Shown here piece by piece: positions 56,982 through 64,000 of a stretch of 64,000 nucleotides of DNA. The DNA is taken from positions 2,232,001 to 2,296,000 of the forward strand of contig NZ_CP101717.1 in the NCBI RefSeq assembly GCF_030643825.1. Reading direction: 5' to 3'. Source of the stretch: Salinispirillum sp. LH 10-3-1 (GTDB lineage Bacteria > Pseudomonadota > Gammaproteobacteria > Pseudomonadales > Natronospirillaceae). The notes below the pieces were generated by a model. The model ran no database searches. It saw nothing but the letters and a program-made list of their open reading frames with translations, and was not told the origin of the DNA. The translations under genes were made by a program, and so were the position numbers. Each line of letters opens with the position of its first letter. Positions within the stretch are counted from its first letter, which is position 1.

Positions 56982-57363
56982 TTTGTTGGGGTACTCAACA
57001 ATATTTAGGAATGCGTCCACTATTGCATAACTCGAAGTGCTTTCCCAAAGCCGTAACGGCCGTTGGCAGCCCTGCCCTGTAATGCAAATTGTACAGTGAA
57101 ATGCGCTTTGGACACCCAAGTGGTCAAGCTTGCAAACTGCGAAGCCACGCCGCGTGCCGTGAAAAATAACTGACTTCGAAATGGCTCGCTTTTGTACACC
57201 AGAGATTACAAAAAGGACAACCCTCGCTGCACAAACTCTCGGCGTACCACCCTTTCTTTTTGTCGGTGCGCGATCAAGTATTAGGGCACGAGTTCGTGGC
57301 TTGCCGTCCTTGATTGCGTCAAGCCTGAACCTCCCCTGATAACAATGAAACCGGAGAAGTAAG
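56982..57363. other. Long divergent intergenic region
   Basis: 382 bases between the efflux gene and hppD. I see no gene. Two copies of TTGTACA occur at 57089-57095 and 57192-57198, which could be regulator half-sites. No PhhR/TyrR-like or sigma-54 site was recognised. An acceptable -35/-10 pair for hppD is at 57314-57342. Confidence 0.5.
57314..57342 (+). promoter_or_regulatory. Possible promoter of the homogentisate operon
   Basis: TTGCGT at 57314-57319, a 17-base spacer and TGATAA at 57337-57342. Transcription would start near 57349, giving a leader of about 15 bases with GGAGAAG before the hppD start codon. The match is modest. Confidence 0.3.
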
Positions 57364-58437
57364 ATGACAGACCATATTAACCCTTTGGGCACCGACGGAT
57401 TCGAATTCGTTGAATACACGGCCGCTTCTGCTGAAGGCATCCAAAACCTGAAGGATCTGTTTCACTCTTTGGGCTTCACCGAAATTGCCAAGCACCGCTC
57501 GAAAGAAGCGTGGTTGTACAAGCAAGGCGACATCAACTTCATCGTCAACGGCCAACCAAACTCACAGGCAGAAGCCTTTGCGCGTGAGCATGGCCCCAGC
57601 GTTTGTGCCATGGCGTTTCGAGTAAAAGACGCCGCTGAAGCCTTCAAGCACGCCCTAGCCAATGGTGCAACTGCGTATCAAACGCAGGTCGGCCCTATGG
57701 AGCTGAACATTCCCGCGGTGTACGGTATTGGCAGTAGCTTGCTGTATTTTGTTGACCGCTACGGCGCGAACAGCATCTACGAAGTGGACTTCAAACTGTA
57801 TGACAACTGGGAAGCGAGCATGCAAGAGCACTCCGTCGGCTTGGAAGTGCTGGACCACCTGACCCACAACGTGAAGCGCGGCAACATGGCCACTTGGGCC
57901 GGGTTCTACGAGCGCATTGGTAACTTCCGCGAAATCCGCTACTTTGATATTGAAGGCAAGCTGACCGGCTTGGTGTCGAAAGCCATGACCGCCCCGTGCG
58001 GGAAGATTCGTATTCCGATCAACGAGTCGTCAGATGACAAGTCACAGATCGAAGAGTTTATCCGTGAATACAATGGCGAAGGCATCCAACACATCGCGCT
58101 GTCGACCGAAGACATCTACGACACCGTCCGCACATTGCGCGCGCGCGGGGTAGACTTTATGCCAACACCGGAGACCTACTACGAGAAAGTAAACGAGCGC
58201 GTAGAAGGCCATACGGAAAAGCTCGACGATCTCCGTGAATTGCGCATTCTGATTGATGGCGCACCGTTGAAAGACGGCATCTTGTTGCAGATTTTCACCC
58301 AAACGGTTATCGGCCCGGTGTTTTTCGAAATCATCCAGCGCAAAGGCAACGAAGGTTTTGGTGAAGGCAATTTCAAAGCGCTTTTTGAATCCATTGAAGA
58401 AGATCAGATTCGTCGCGGAGTGATCGACAATGCGTAA
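57364..58437 (+). CDS. hppD: 4-hydroxyphenylpyruvate dioxygenase
   Basis: A 357-residue non-haem iron(II) enzyme converting 4-hydroxyphenylpyruvate to homogentisate. The iron ligands are His in LDHLTHNVKRG, His in GEGIQHIALST and Glu in VFFEIIQRKG. FVEYTAASAEGIQNLKDLFHSLGF is the N-terminal VOC fold start. It is the first gene of hppD-hmgA-fah-maiA and overlaps hmgA by eight bases. Confidence 0.97.
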   Translation: MTDHINPLGTDGFEFVEYTAASAEGIQNLKDLFHSLGFTEIAKHRSKEAWLYKQGDINFIVNGQPNSQAEAFAREHGPSVCAMAFRVKDAAEAFKHALANGATAYQTQVGPMELNIPAVYGIGSSLLYFVDRYGANSIYEVDFKLYDNWEASMQEHSVGLEVLDHLTHNVKRGNMATWAGFYERIGNFREIRYFDIEGKLTGLVSKAMTAPCGKIRIPINESSDDKSQIEEFIREYNGEGIQHIALSTEDIYDTVRTLRARGVDFMPTPETYYEKVNERVEGHTEKLDDLRELRILIDGAPLKDGILLQIFTQTVIGPVFFEIIQRKGNEGFGEGNFKALFESIEEDQIRRGVIDNA

Positions 58438-59563
58438 ATGGGCTTCATTCCCTTTGCGGGAAGGGGAAATTTCTCGCCAAGCGCACGCGGACTTTCCCGA
58501 GCGCGCCATATACGAGCGGGAGGTAGGCCGGAGCGGCTTTTTCGGCCCGGCTACCCACTTGCACCATACGCACGCGCCAACGGGCTGGAGCGACTGGGAA
58601 GGCCCTCTGAAGCCACGCGCGTTTGACCTGACGCAAGCCGACAACAACCTCAACGGTTCGCCGTGGGATGTGCCGGACATACTGTTTAACGCGAGTTGTC
58701 GCATGCGGGTCTGGCGACTGACCGAAAAGATGCCTTTTTTGGCCCGCAATGCCGACGGTGATGACCTGTTGTTTATCCACCAAGGCAGTGGCGAGTTGTT
58801 CTGCGACTACGGCCACCTGAGCCTGACGGAAGGCGATTACGTGGTGTTGCCACGCAGCACCATGTGGCGCATTGAGCCAACCGAGCCGATGTTTATGCTG
58901 CTGATCGAAGCCACCAACGATTCGTACCAACTGCCCGAGAAGGGCTTGGTGGGTAACCACGCGATCTTCGATCCTGCAGTCATCGACACACCGAAAATCG
59001 ATACAGCGTTTCAGGCGCAGTATTCTGAGGATACGTGGCAGGTGCAGATCAAACGCCACAATGCGGTGTCGGTCGTTACCTACCCGTTTAACCCGCTGGA
59101 CGCCATTGGCTGGCACGGTGATTTAACGGTGATGCGCTTGAACTGGCGCGACATTCGCCCGTTAATGAGCCACCGTTACCACTTGCCGCCTTCTGCGCAC
59201 ACGACCTTTGTGGCGCAGCGCTTTGTGGTCTGTACTTTTGTGCCACGCCCCGTAGAAAGCGACCCCGGCGCCTTAAAAGTCCCGTTTTATCACAACAACG
59301 ACGACTACGATGAAGTACTGTTCTACCACGCGGGTGACTTCTTTAGCCGCGACAACATCGAAGCGGGCATGGTGACCTTTCACCCGGCCGGTTTCACACA
59401 CGGGCCACACCCCAAGGCGTTTAAAGCCGCGCAGGAAAAGCCTAAAACCTTTTTGGACGAAGTAGCAGTGATGCTCGACACGCGCGACGCCCTGGAAGTA
59501 GGCAGCGCGGCATTGCCTACGGAAAACACCGACTACGTTAAGAGCTGGATGACCAAGCCATGA
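58430..59563 (+). CDS. hmgA: Homogentisate 1,2-dioxygenase, short type
   Basis: A 377-residue cupin dioxygenase that opens the ring of homogentisate to maleylacetoacetate. The iron-binding end is present: NNDDYDEVLFYHAGDFFSR then MVTFHPAGFTHGPHP. The N-terminus has GRSGFFGPATHLHHTHAPTGW. The enzyme is shorter than the ~430-residue Pseudomonas type and resembles the form found in Vibrio and Shewanella operons of the same order. It ends with an ATGA overlap into the fumarylacetoacetase gene. Confidence 0.93.
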   Translation: MRKWASFPLREGEISRQAHADFPERAIYEREVGRSGFFGPATHLHHTHAPTGWSDWEGPLKPRAFDLTQADNNLNGSPWDVPDILFNASCRMRVWRLTEKMPFLARNADGDDLLFIHQGSGELFCDYGHLSLTEGDYVVLPRSTMWRIEPTEPMFMLLIEATNDSYQLPEKGLVGNHAIFDPAVIDTPKIDTAFQAQYSEDTWQVQIKRHNAVSVVTYPFNPLDAIGWHGDLTVMRLNWRDIRPLMSHRYHLPPSAHTTFVAQRFVVCTFVPRPVESDPGALKVPFYHNNDDYDEVLFYHAGDFFSRDNIEAGMVTFHPAGFTHGPHPKAFKAAQEKPKTFLDEVAVMLDTRDALEVGSAALPTENTDYVKSWMTKP

Positions 59564-60573
59564 AATTAGCGACTCTGAAAAACCACACACGCGACGGCCA
59601 ATTGGTCGTGGTCAGCCGCGATCTCACCCAATGCGTCGCTGTGCCGGCAATTGCTGCAACACTGCAACAGGCACTGGATGACTGGGGCACTACCGAAGCG
59701 CCCTTGCGGGAAATCTACCAAGCCTTAAACGCGGGCTCGGTAACCGGCGCGCAACCGTTTGAACAAAGCGCCTGCGCCTCTCCCCTGCCCCGCGCCTTTC
59801 AATGGGCCGACGGCAGTGCCTATGTAAACCATGTAGAGTTGGTGCGCAAAGCGCGTGATGCGGAAATGCCTCCCAGCTTTTGGACTGATCCCCTGATGTA
59901 CCAAGGCGGCTCTGACGATTTTATCGGACCGTACGAAGACGTACGCTTGCCTACCGAAGACATGGGCATCGACTTCGAAGGCGAAATTGCGGTGATCACC
60001 GATGACGTGCCCATGGGCATTTCCGCCACGGCGGCGCGTGACAGCGTTCGTTTGGTGATGGTGGTGAACGATGTGTCTTTGCGCGGTCTGATCCCCAACG
60101 AGCTGGCCAAAGGCTTTGGCTTCTTTCAATCAAAGCCTGCTTCTGCCTTTAGCCCCGTGGCGGTTACGCCTGACGAGCTGGGCGACGACTGGCGCGAAGG
60201 CAAGCTGCACTTGCCGTTGTTGTCCTATTATAACGGCGAGCTGTTCGGTAAACCGAATGCGGGCGTGGATATGACTTTTGACTTTGGTCAGTTGATCGCG
60301 CACGCTGCCAGAACACGTAATCTCGGTGCTGGTGCGGTTATCGGTTCAGGCACGGTGTCCAACAAGCAAGGGACGGATTTCGGTACGTCGATCAGCGAAG
60401 GCGGTGTAGGTTACAGTTGCATCGCAGAAGTCCGGATGATCGAGACGATTCGTGACGGCAAGCCAAGCACGCCGTTTATGAAGTTCGGGGATCGCATCCG
60501 CATGGAAGTGCTGGACAGCTCAGGCAGCAGTATTTTCGGAGCAATTGATCAGCGGGTAGTCCAAGCAAGCTAA
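59560..60573 (+). CDS. Fumarylacetoacetate hydrolase family protein
   Basis: A 337-residue FAH-fold hydrolase expected to split fumarylacetoacetate to fumarate and acetoacetate. Metal ligands are visible in IDFEGEIAVITDDVPMG and VNDVSLR; the C-terminal GSGTVSNKQGTDFGTSISEGG is also family-typical. It is the short bacterial type, not the ~420-residue eukaryotic-like enzyme. The fourth pathway gene lies beyond a MITE-like element. Confidence 0.92.
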   Translation: MKLATLKNHTRDGQLVVVSRDLTQCVAVPAIAATLQQALDDWGTTEAPLREIYQALNAGSVTGAQPFEQSACASPLPRAFQWADGSAYVNHVELVRKARDAEMPPSFWTDPLMYQGGSDDFIGPYEDVRLPTEDMGIDFEGEIAVITDDVPMGISATAARDSVRLVMVVNDVSLRGLIPNELAKGFGFFQSKPASAFSPVAVTPDELGDDWREGKLHLPLLSYYNGELFGKPNAGVDMTFDFGQLIAHAARTRNLGAGAVIGSGTVSNKQGTDFGTSISEGGVGYSCIAEVRMIETIRDGKPSTPFMKFGDRIRMEVLDSSGSSIFGAIDQRVVQAS

Positions 60574-60597
60574 CGATCATCTCTACCCTGTACCCTA

Positions 60598-60785
60598 GGC
60601 ATTAGGGCAGCGAACGGGGGTTCCAGACACGCCGTGAACCGATTATCAGGCGCATCCTTGCGCCTGACCCTACGGGCTCACTGCGTTCGTGCAAAAACGC
60701 TCCGGGCGTTTTTGTCCATGGGGGCTCGCCAAGCGCATCCTTGCGCTTGAACGGTCTTTCACCCCCCGTTCGCTGCCCTAATGCC
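60598..60785. mobile_element. MITE-like element with 23-bp terminal inverted repeats
   Basis: Perfect 23-base terminal inverted repeats at 60598-60620 and 60763-60785 enclose 142 bases. Inside are three hairpins: a nine-bp stem at 60646-60667 and an eight-bp stem at 60730-60749, both with a TCCT loop, and a nine-bp stem CAAAAACGC/GCGTTTTTG at 60692-60714. There is no transposase. It lies between fah and maiA and could change co-transcription of maiA. Target-site duplication is not obvious at the ends. Confidence 0.75.
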
Positions 60786-60811
60786 AGAGCCAAAACTACG
60801 GTGACAACATA

Positions 60812-61450
60812 ATGAAACTTTATGGATACTGGCGCTCATCTGCCGCCTATCGCGTCAGGATTGCCTTGAATCTGAAGGGCATTGCCTACGAGCAGGAAAG
60901 CGTGCATTTGGTGAAAGACGGGGGGCAGCAGCATGCTGCTGCGTATCGAGAGATGAACCCAACGGAGTTGGTGCCCACACTGGTCGATGGCGATCTGGTG
61001 CTGAATCAGTCTGTGGCTATTCTTGAGTATCTGGAAGACCGTATTCCCAATCCCCCGTTGTACCCTGCTGATGCGGGCTCACGCGCTCAGGTGAAAGCCT
61101 TGGTGTTGGATATTGCCTGCGACATTCACCCGCTGAATAACTTACGCGTGCTGCAACATCTGTCGGGCCATTTGGGCCACAGTGAGCAAGAGCGCGATGA
61201 GTGGTATCGCCATTGGTTGAAGGTGGGATTCACAGGTTTGGAAGCCAAGCTTAAACGCACGGCGGGCAGTTATTGTTTTGGTGATACCCTCACCATGGCT
61301 GACGTTATGTTGGTACCGCAGGTCTACAATGCGTATCGCTACCAGTTACCAATGGCCGAGTTCCCGACCATTGACGCCATTGCTACGCGCTGCAACGAGT
61401 TACCGACATTTCAAGAAGCGGCGCCGGAACAACAGCCGGATGCAGTATAG
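60812..61450 (+). CDS. maiA: Maleylacetoacetate isomerase
   Basis: A 212-residue zeta-class glutathione transferase. It converts maleylacetoacetate to fumarylacetoacetate with glutathione. The active Ser is in WRSSAAYRVRIALNLKG; the substrate site loop LVPTLVDGDLVLNQSVAILEYLED is conserved. It is the last gene of the tyrosine/homogentisate operon. Confidence 0.94.
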   Translation: MKLYGYWRSSAAYRVRIALNLKGIAYEQESVHLVKDGGQQHAAAYREMNPTELVPTLVDGDLVLNQSVAILEYLEDRIPNPPLYPADAGSRAQVKALVLDIACDIHPLNNLRVLQHLSGHLGHSEQERDEWYRHWLKVGFTGLEAKLKRTAGSYCFGDTLTMADVMLVPQVYNAYRYQLPMAEFPTIDAIATRCNELPTFQEAAPEQQPDAV

Positions 61451-61588
61451 AACTAAGAAATTGACCACTTTTCGAATGTAGCCATAAGATAGTTGAGCGT
61501 GGCGTCTTGCGAGTGTTGCATACCCAACATACCTTCGCTAACCTTGCTCGGCAGTAAGGGATATCACTAATCATGAAAGGAACTGGTC

Positions 61589-62083
61589 ATGAGTGTACAA
61601 AAAAGTGTTCTGATTTTCTCCTCAAACCCAGTAAAGAAACGCCATCATTGGGTCCGCTTTTGGGTTGGTTTCGCCCTTGTGATTGGCATCATCCAACTCG
61701 GTTATGCATTTCAGTGGAACTCTTACGCCTTACTCGTCTTAGCTGTTGCAATATTTGCGGTCTGCCTTAACCTCTTAGGCGTGTATAACCCCTTTTTGAG
61801 AGATGATGAAGTCATCGTCACTGCTACAGCATTGAAAGGTGCCAGCCTGCAGCGTTCTGGAAGGGCTTACTTTATGCTGGATAACTTGCTGGTTGAGCCC
61901 ATTATGGTGAAACGCATGCCACCTCAATGGCTACAGTGGCTCTATCCAAGACGAGAGTGGGTTGCCATCAATCAAAACAAGCAGCCGTATGGTTTCAAAA
62001 TGGACGTCTCTCTTCTTAACGAAGAAGATCAACAAGCCGTGTTGCAGGTGCTACAGGAACGTTTTCGGGCGGAAAGTATTTAA
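61589..62083 (+). CDS. Membrane protein of unknown function, first of a tandem pair
   Basis: A 164-residue protein with two N-terminal membrane segments (FWVGFALVIGIIQLGYAF and YALLVLAVAIFAVCLNLLG). A cytoplasmic beta-rich domain follows, ending FKMDVSLLNEEDQQAVLQVL. It has a good AAAGGA site. The next gene encodes a protein of the same layout and a matching C-terminus. The shape recalls small PH-like domains such as YcxB, but I cannot confirm this. Confidence 0.7.
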   Translation: MSVQKSVLIFSSNPVKKRHHWVRFWVGFALVIGIIQLGYAFQWNSYALLVLAVAIFAVCLNLLGVYNPFLRDDEVIVTATALKGASLQRSGRAYFMLDNLLVEPIMVKRMPPQWLQWLYPRREWVAINQNKQPYGFKMDVSLLNEEDQQAVLQVLQERFRAESI

Positions 62084-62128
62084 GGCCATTAGATGCGAAA
62101 GCGTTCAACTTTCGACAAGGAGTCCTAA

Positions 62129-62632
62129 GTGTTAAGTGGCGAACAGACAGATGAGTTCTTTGCCGACCCTATCAAACGTCGGTGTCTCAAACGAATCACG
62201 CTGCGAATCCTTATTCCTATGTATGCAATCACCCTTTTAACTGCTCTGCTGGGTGCACTATGGTCGATGCTCCCTTTTGCCGCCGCCATGTTTGTCAACG
62301 GCCGCCTGTCGGGCTATCCGTGGTATTGGCGCAAGAAGCCGTTACTGACCATAACGGACGCAACGATCAAAGGCCCCCTCGTCACGGAATCGGGCTGGAC
62401 CCACCTCACTATCCGCAACCTTCCGTCTTGCCCCATGCTGGTCATTCATGCCCCTAGTCGCTGGAAGCGCGGGTTGGGTATTCGCTTTAAAGATGCGTCA
62501 ATTGTGTCCTATACGACAGATCAACGTGCGCGAATTTATTTTGACATCAGTGTGCTCAGTGACCAGGACCAACAAACGGTCTTCAATACCCTCAAGCAGC
62601 GTTATGAAGCGGCAATGTCACCCTTACAATAA
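62129..62632 (+). CDS. Membrane protein of unknown function, second of a tandem pair
   Basis: A 167-residue protein with two close hydrophobic segments (LRILIPMYAITLLTALLG and LWSMLPFAAAMFV), then a beta-rich domain ending YFDISVLSDQDQQTVFNTLKQRY. This end parallels that of the upstream protein at the same distance from the C-terminus. It starts with GTG, six bases after AAGGAG. The two genes are 45 bases apart and likely co-transcribed. Confidence 0.7.
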   Translation: MLSGEQTDEFFADPIKRRCLKRITLRILIPMYAITLLTALLGALWSMLPFAAAMFVNGRLSGYPWYWRKKPLLTITDATIKGPLVTESGWTHLTIRNLPSCPMLVIHAPSRWKRGLGIRFKDASIVSYTTDQRARIYFDISVLSDQDQQTVFNTLKQRYEAAMSPLQ

Positions 62633-62709
62633 TCTCCGCGCACTTTTTCATACGCTCTGTTATCGTTTGGGTTCTGTTTAACTTTCTTACCTGTAAGGAC
62701 TCAAGTGCC

Positions 62710-63915
62710 ATGCGCCACCCTGTGCCCGAAATAGTGCCATTGGATGTCATTCTGCCCGATGAACCCTTGTTGATGATGGGAGCCGGCCCGGTGCCTATTC
62801 CAGCGAAAGTGGCGGCGGCGAATGGCATTGTGATCAATCACTTGGGTGACACCATGGCGCGCATCATCGAGCAGGTGAAGGCGATGTCACGCTATGTGTT
62901 TCAGACTCAGTCACAACACATCTTAGGGGTAGCTGGGCCGGGCTCTGCAGCCATGGAAATGGCGATTGTGAATTTAGTGGTGCCGGGCAGCAAGGTGCTG
63001 TCGGTACGCAACGGCTTTTTCAGTAATCGCTTAGCGGAAATGGCAGAGCGTGTTGAGGCTGAAGTTATTGTTGCTGACGTTGATTCAGCGCAAGCTGCGG
63101 ATGCCGAGCAAATCATTGCGGCTTTGCGCCAGCATCGGCCGAACGTGTTGACTATTGTGCAGGGCGAGACATCCAATACAGTGTACAACCACGCCTTGCC
63201 GGCGATTTGCCGTGCGGCGCGCGAGTTGAATTGCCTGGTCATTACCGATGCCGTCTGCACGCTGAGTACGATGCCTTTGGATATGGACGATTGGGGTGTG
63301 GATGCGGTGATTACCGGCGGGCAAAAAGGCTTGAGTTCGATCCCCGGTGTATCTCTGGTGGCGTTTTCGGAACGCGCTTGGGAGTTGATCACCACGCGCA
63401 AAGACATGTTACGCCATTGGTGCTTGGACGCGAAGCTGGCAGATCAGTTCTGGTATCAGAAGTCGTACCACTACACCGCTCCGGTGTCTGGAATTCTGGC
63501 GATACATGAAGCTTTGCGGCTCATTTGCCAAGAGACGTTACCGCGCCGCTTTGATCGACACTTGAAATGTTCACTGGCGCTGCAAGCAGGCATTGAGGGT
63601 CTTGGGCTGTCACTCTACGTTGATGGGCCATCGCGCTTAAACTCTGTGGTGGGTATCAATTTGCCAGACGGCATTGAAGGCAAAGCATTACTGCAACATA
63701 TGTCAAAGCAGCACGGCGTAGAGATTTCGGGATCGTTTGGGCCACGTATTGTGCGCATTGGTCAGATGGGCGAGCAATGTCGAGCGCACCACCTGTTTCG
63801 CACGGTACATGCGTTGGGTTCCAGCGTTAAATCATTGGGAGTAGCTGTGGATCTACCGTCCGGCGTAGCGGCGCTGGAACGAACGTTGGAGACCTACACG
63901 CCGCAGTTCAACTAG
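62710..63915 (+). CDS. Class V aminotransferase, alanine-glyoxylate type
   Basis: A 401-residue PLP enzyme related to serine-pyruvate and alanine-glyoxylate aminotransferases. The PLP Lys206 is in TGGQKGLSSIPG, and Asp180 (VITDAVCTL) pairs with the pyridine nitrogen. The phosphate-binding end has AGPGSAAMEMAI. The residue replacing the usual Ser or Gly in the family near the N-terminus (MMGAGPVPIPAKV) is typical. Substrates are not fixed by the sequence. Confidence 0.88.
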   Translation: MRHPVPEIVPLDVILPDEPLLMMGAGPVPIPAKVAAANGIVINHLGDTMARIIEQVKAMSRYVFQTQSQHILGVAGPGSAAMEMAIVNLVVPGSKVLSVRNGFFSNRLAEMAERVEAEVIVADVDSAQAADAEQIIAALRQHRPNVLTIVQGETSNTVYNHALPAICRAARELNCLVITDAVCTLSTMPLDMDDWGVDAVITGGQKGLSSIPGVSLVAFSERAWELITTRKDMLRHWCLDAKLADQFWYQKSYHYTAPVSGILAIHEALRLICQETLPRRFDRHLKCSLALQAGIEGLGLSLYVDGPSRLNSVVGINLPDGIEGKALLQHMSKQHGVEISGSFGPRIVRIGQMGEQCRAHHLFRTVHALGSSVKSLGVAVDLPSGVAALERTLETYTPQFN

Positions 63916-63936
63916 ACGTTTACTGCACTCGAAAAG

Positions 63937-63968
63937 AAGCCCCAAGTTTGCTGACTCGGGGCTTTCTT
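63937..63968 (+). terminator. Intrinsic terminator after the aminotransferase
   Basis: AAGCCCC (63937-63943) pairs with GGGGCTT (63958-63964), with AGT/ACT extending the stem inside, followed by a T-rich run. It may serve both the aminotransferase and the convergent gene entering from the right edge. Confidence 0.75.
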
Positions 63969-63981
63969 TGCCACATAGGAT

Positions 63982-64000
63982 TTAGTAATCGTCGTCGAGA
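63982..64000 (-). CDS. Possible 3' end of a leftward gene
   Basis: On the minus strand the last bases read as codons for Leu-Asp-Asp-Asp-Tyr and a TAA stop at 63984-63982. An acidic end just beyond a shared terminator is typical of a real convergent gene, but five codons are too few to call a product. Confidence 0.3.

Noticed and set aside
57063-57080. TTGGCAGCCCTGCCC as a sigma-54 promoter for hppD
   Set aside because: The GG and GC elements are seven bases apart, not ten.
56982-57440. N-terminal extension of the efflux transporter to 57440
   Set aside because: The extra 153 residues have no transporter character and cover the hppD start; the MTYRHFPP start matches the family.
60602-60793. 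A 63-codon open frame on the minus strand inside the MITE-like element
   Set aside because: It follows the repeat structure, contains the hairpin sequences and has no ribosome site; this kind of frame is a common artefact of structured repeats.

Overview
The window is a gene-dense, roughly 54% G+C piece of a gammaproteobacterial chromosome. Gene order points to a marine Oceanospirillales-like bacterium, but this is inference and I could not run a placement. Supporting neighbourhoods are hda/DUF2066 beside purMN/DUF3108, rsxABCDGE-nth, mreBCD-maf-rng-yhdP-nitrilase, gatCAB, fabAB, an FNR-type lactate dehydrogenase promoter, and a Vibrio/Shewanella-type homogentisate operon. I see no rRNA, CRISPR array, prophage, plasmid origin or complete insertion sequence. 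There is one tRNA gene, tRNA-Ser(UGA).

Layout. 1-5.8 kb: the end of a coiled-coil protein, an Atm1-like ABC exporter with ppnP, two small unknown proteins, and hda with a DUF2066 protein. 5.9-8.3 kb: purM-purN-DUF3108. 8.3-10.5 kb: fermentative D-lactate dehydrogenase behind a perfect FNR/Anr box, then a DegV protein. 10.6-17 kb: dcd, apbC, an unknown lipoprotein, orphan benE, metG. 17.1-23.8 kb: the RSX/RNF electron-transport operon with nth and an unknown gene that may be frameshifted. 23.9-26.5 kb: a DUF4062 protein behind a CoA pyrophosphatase, a second Nudix enzyme and a NIF3-like protein. 26.6 kb: tRNA-Ser. 26.8-36.1 kb: one long leftward cell-shape and RNA-processing operon, mreB-mreC-mreD-maf-rng-yhdP-nitrilase. 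36.4-39.6 kb: gatCAB.

39.8-44.5 kb: a TRAP transporter cluster with two substrate-binding proteins and a TatT-like lipoprotein. 44.6-52 kb: yfbR, then a regulatory and surface group made of a receiver-TPR protein, a soluble histidine kinase, a cNMP-binding protein, a FecR-TPR-beta-barrel fusion and a FecR protein with an atypical AT-rich 3' third. 52.1-55.8 kb: lrgAB-like genes, fabAB, a SprT-like protein. 55.7-57 kb: a Bcr/CflA efflux pump. 57.4-61.5 kb: tyrosine catabolism hppD-hmgA-fah-maiA, interrupted by a 188-bp MITE-like element. 61.6-63.9 kb: two tandem paralogous membrane proteins and a class V aminotransferase.

Most of the window is conserved housekeeping sequence. The candidates for something new are the CoA-pyrophosphatase/DUF4062 pair, the receiver-TPR/kinase/cNMP/FecR group with its mosaic FecR gene, the MITE-like element and several other structured inverted repeats, and the tandem membrane paralogues. 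No complete new defence or mobile system is evident. Start codons were re-chosen for degV, rsxC, rsxG, rsxE, gatC, gatA, mreC, both FecR genes, the Nudix gene at 25.6 kb, the SprT-like gene and the Bcr/CflA gene, from alignment-typical N-termini and ribosome binding sites.
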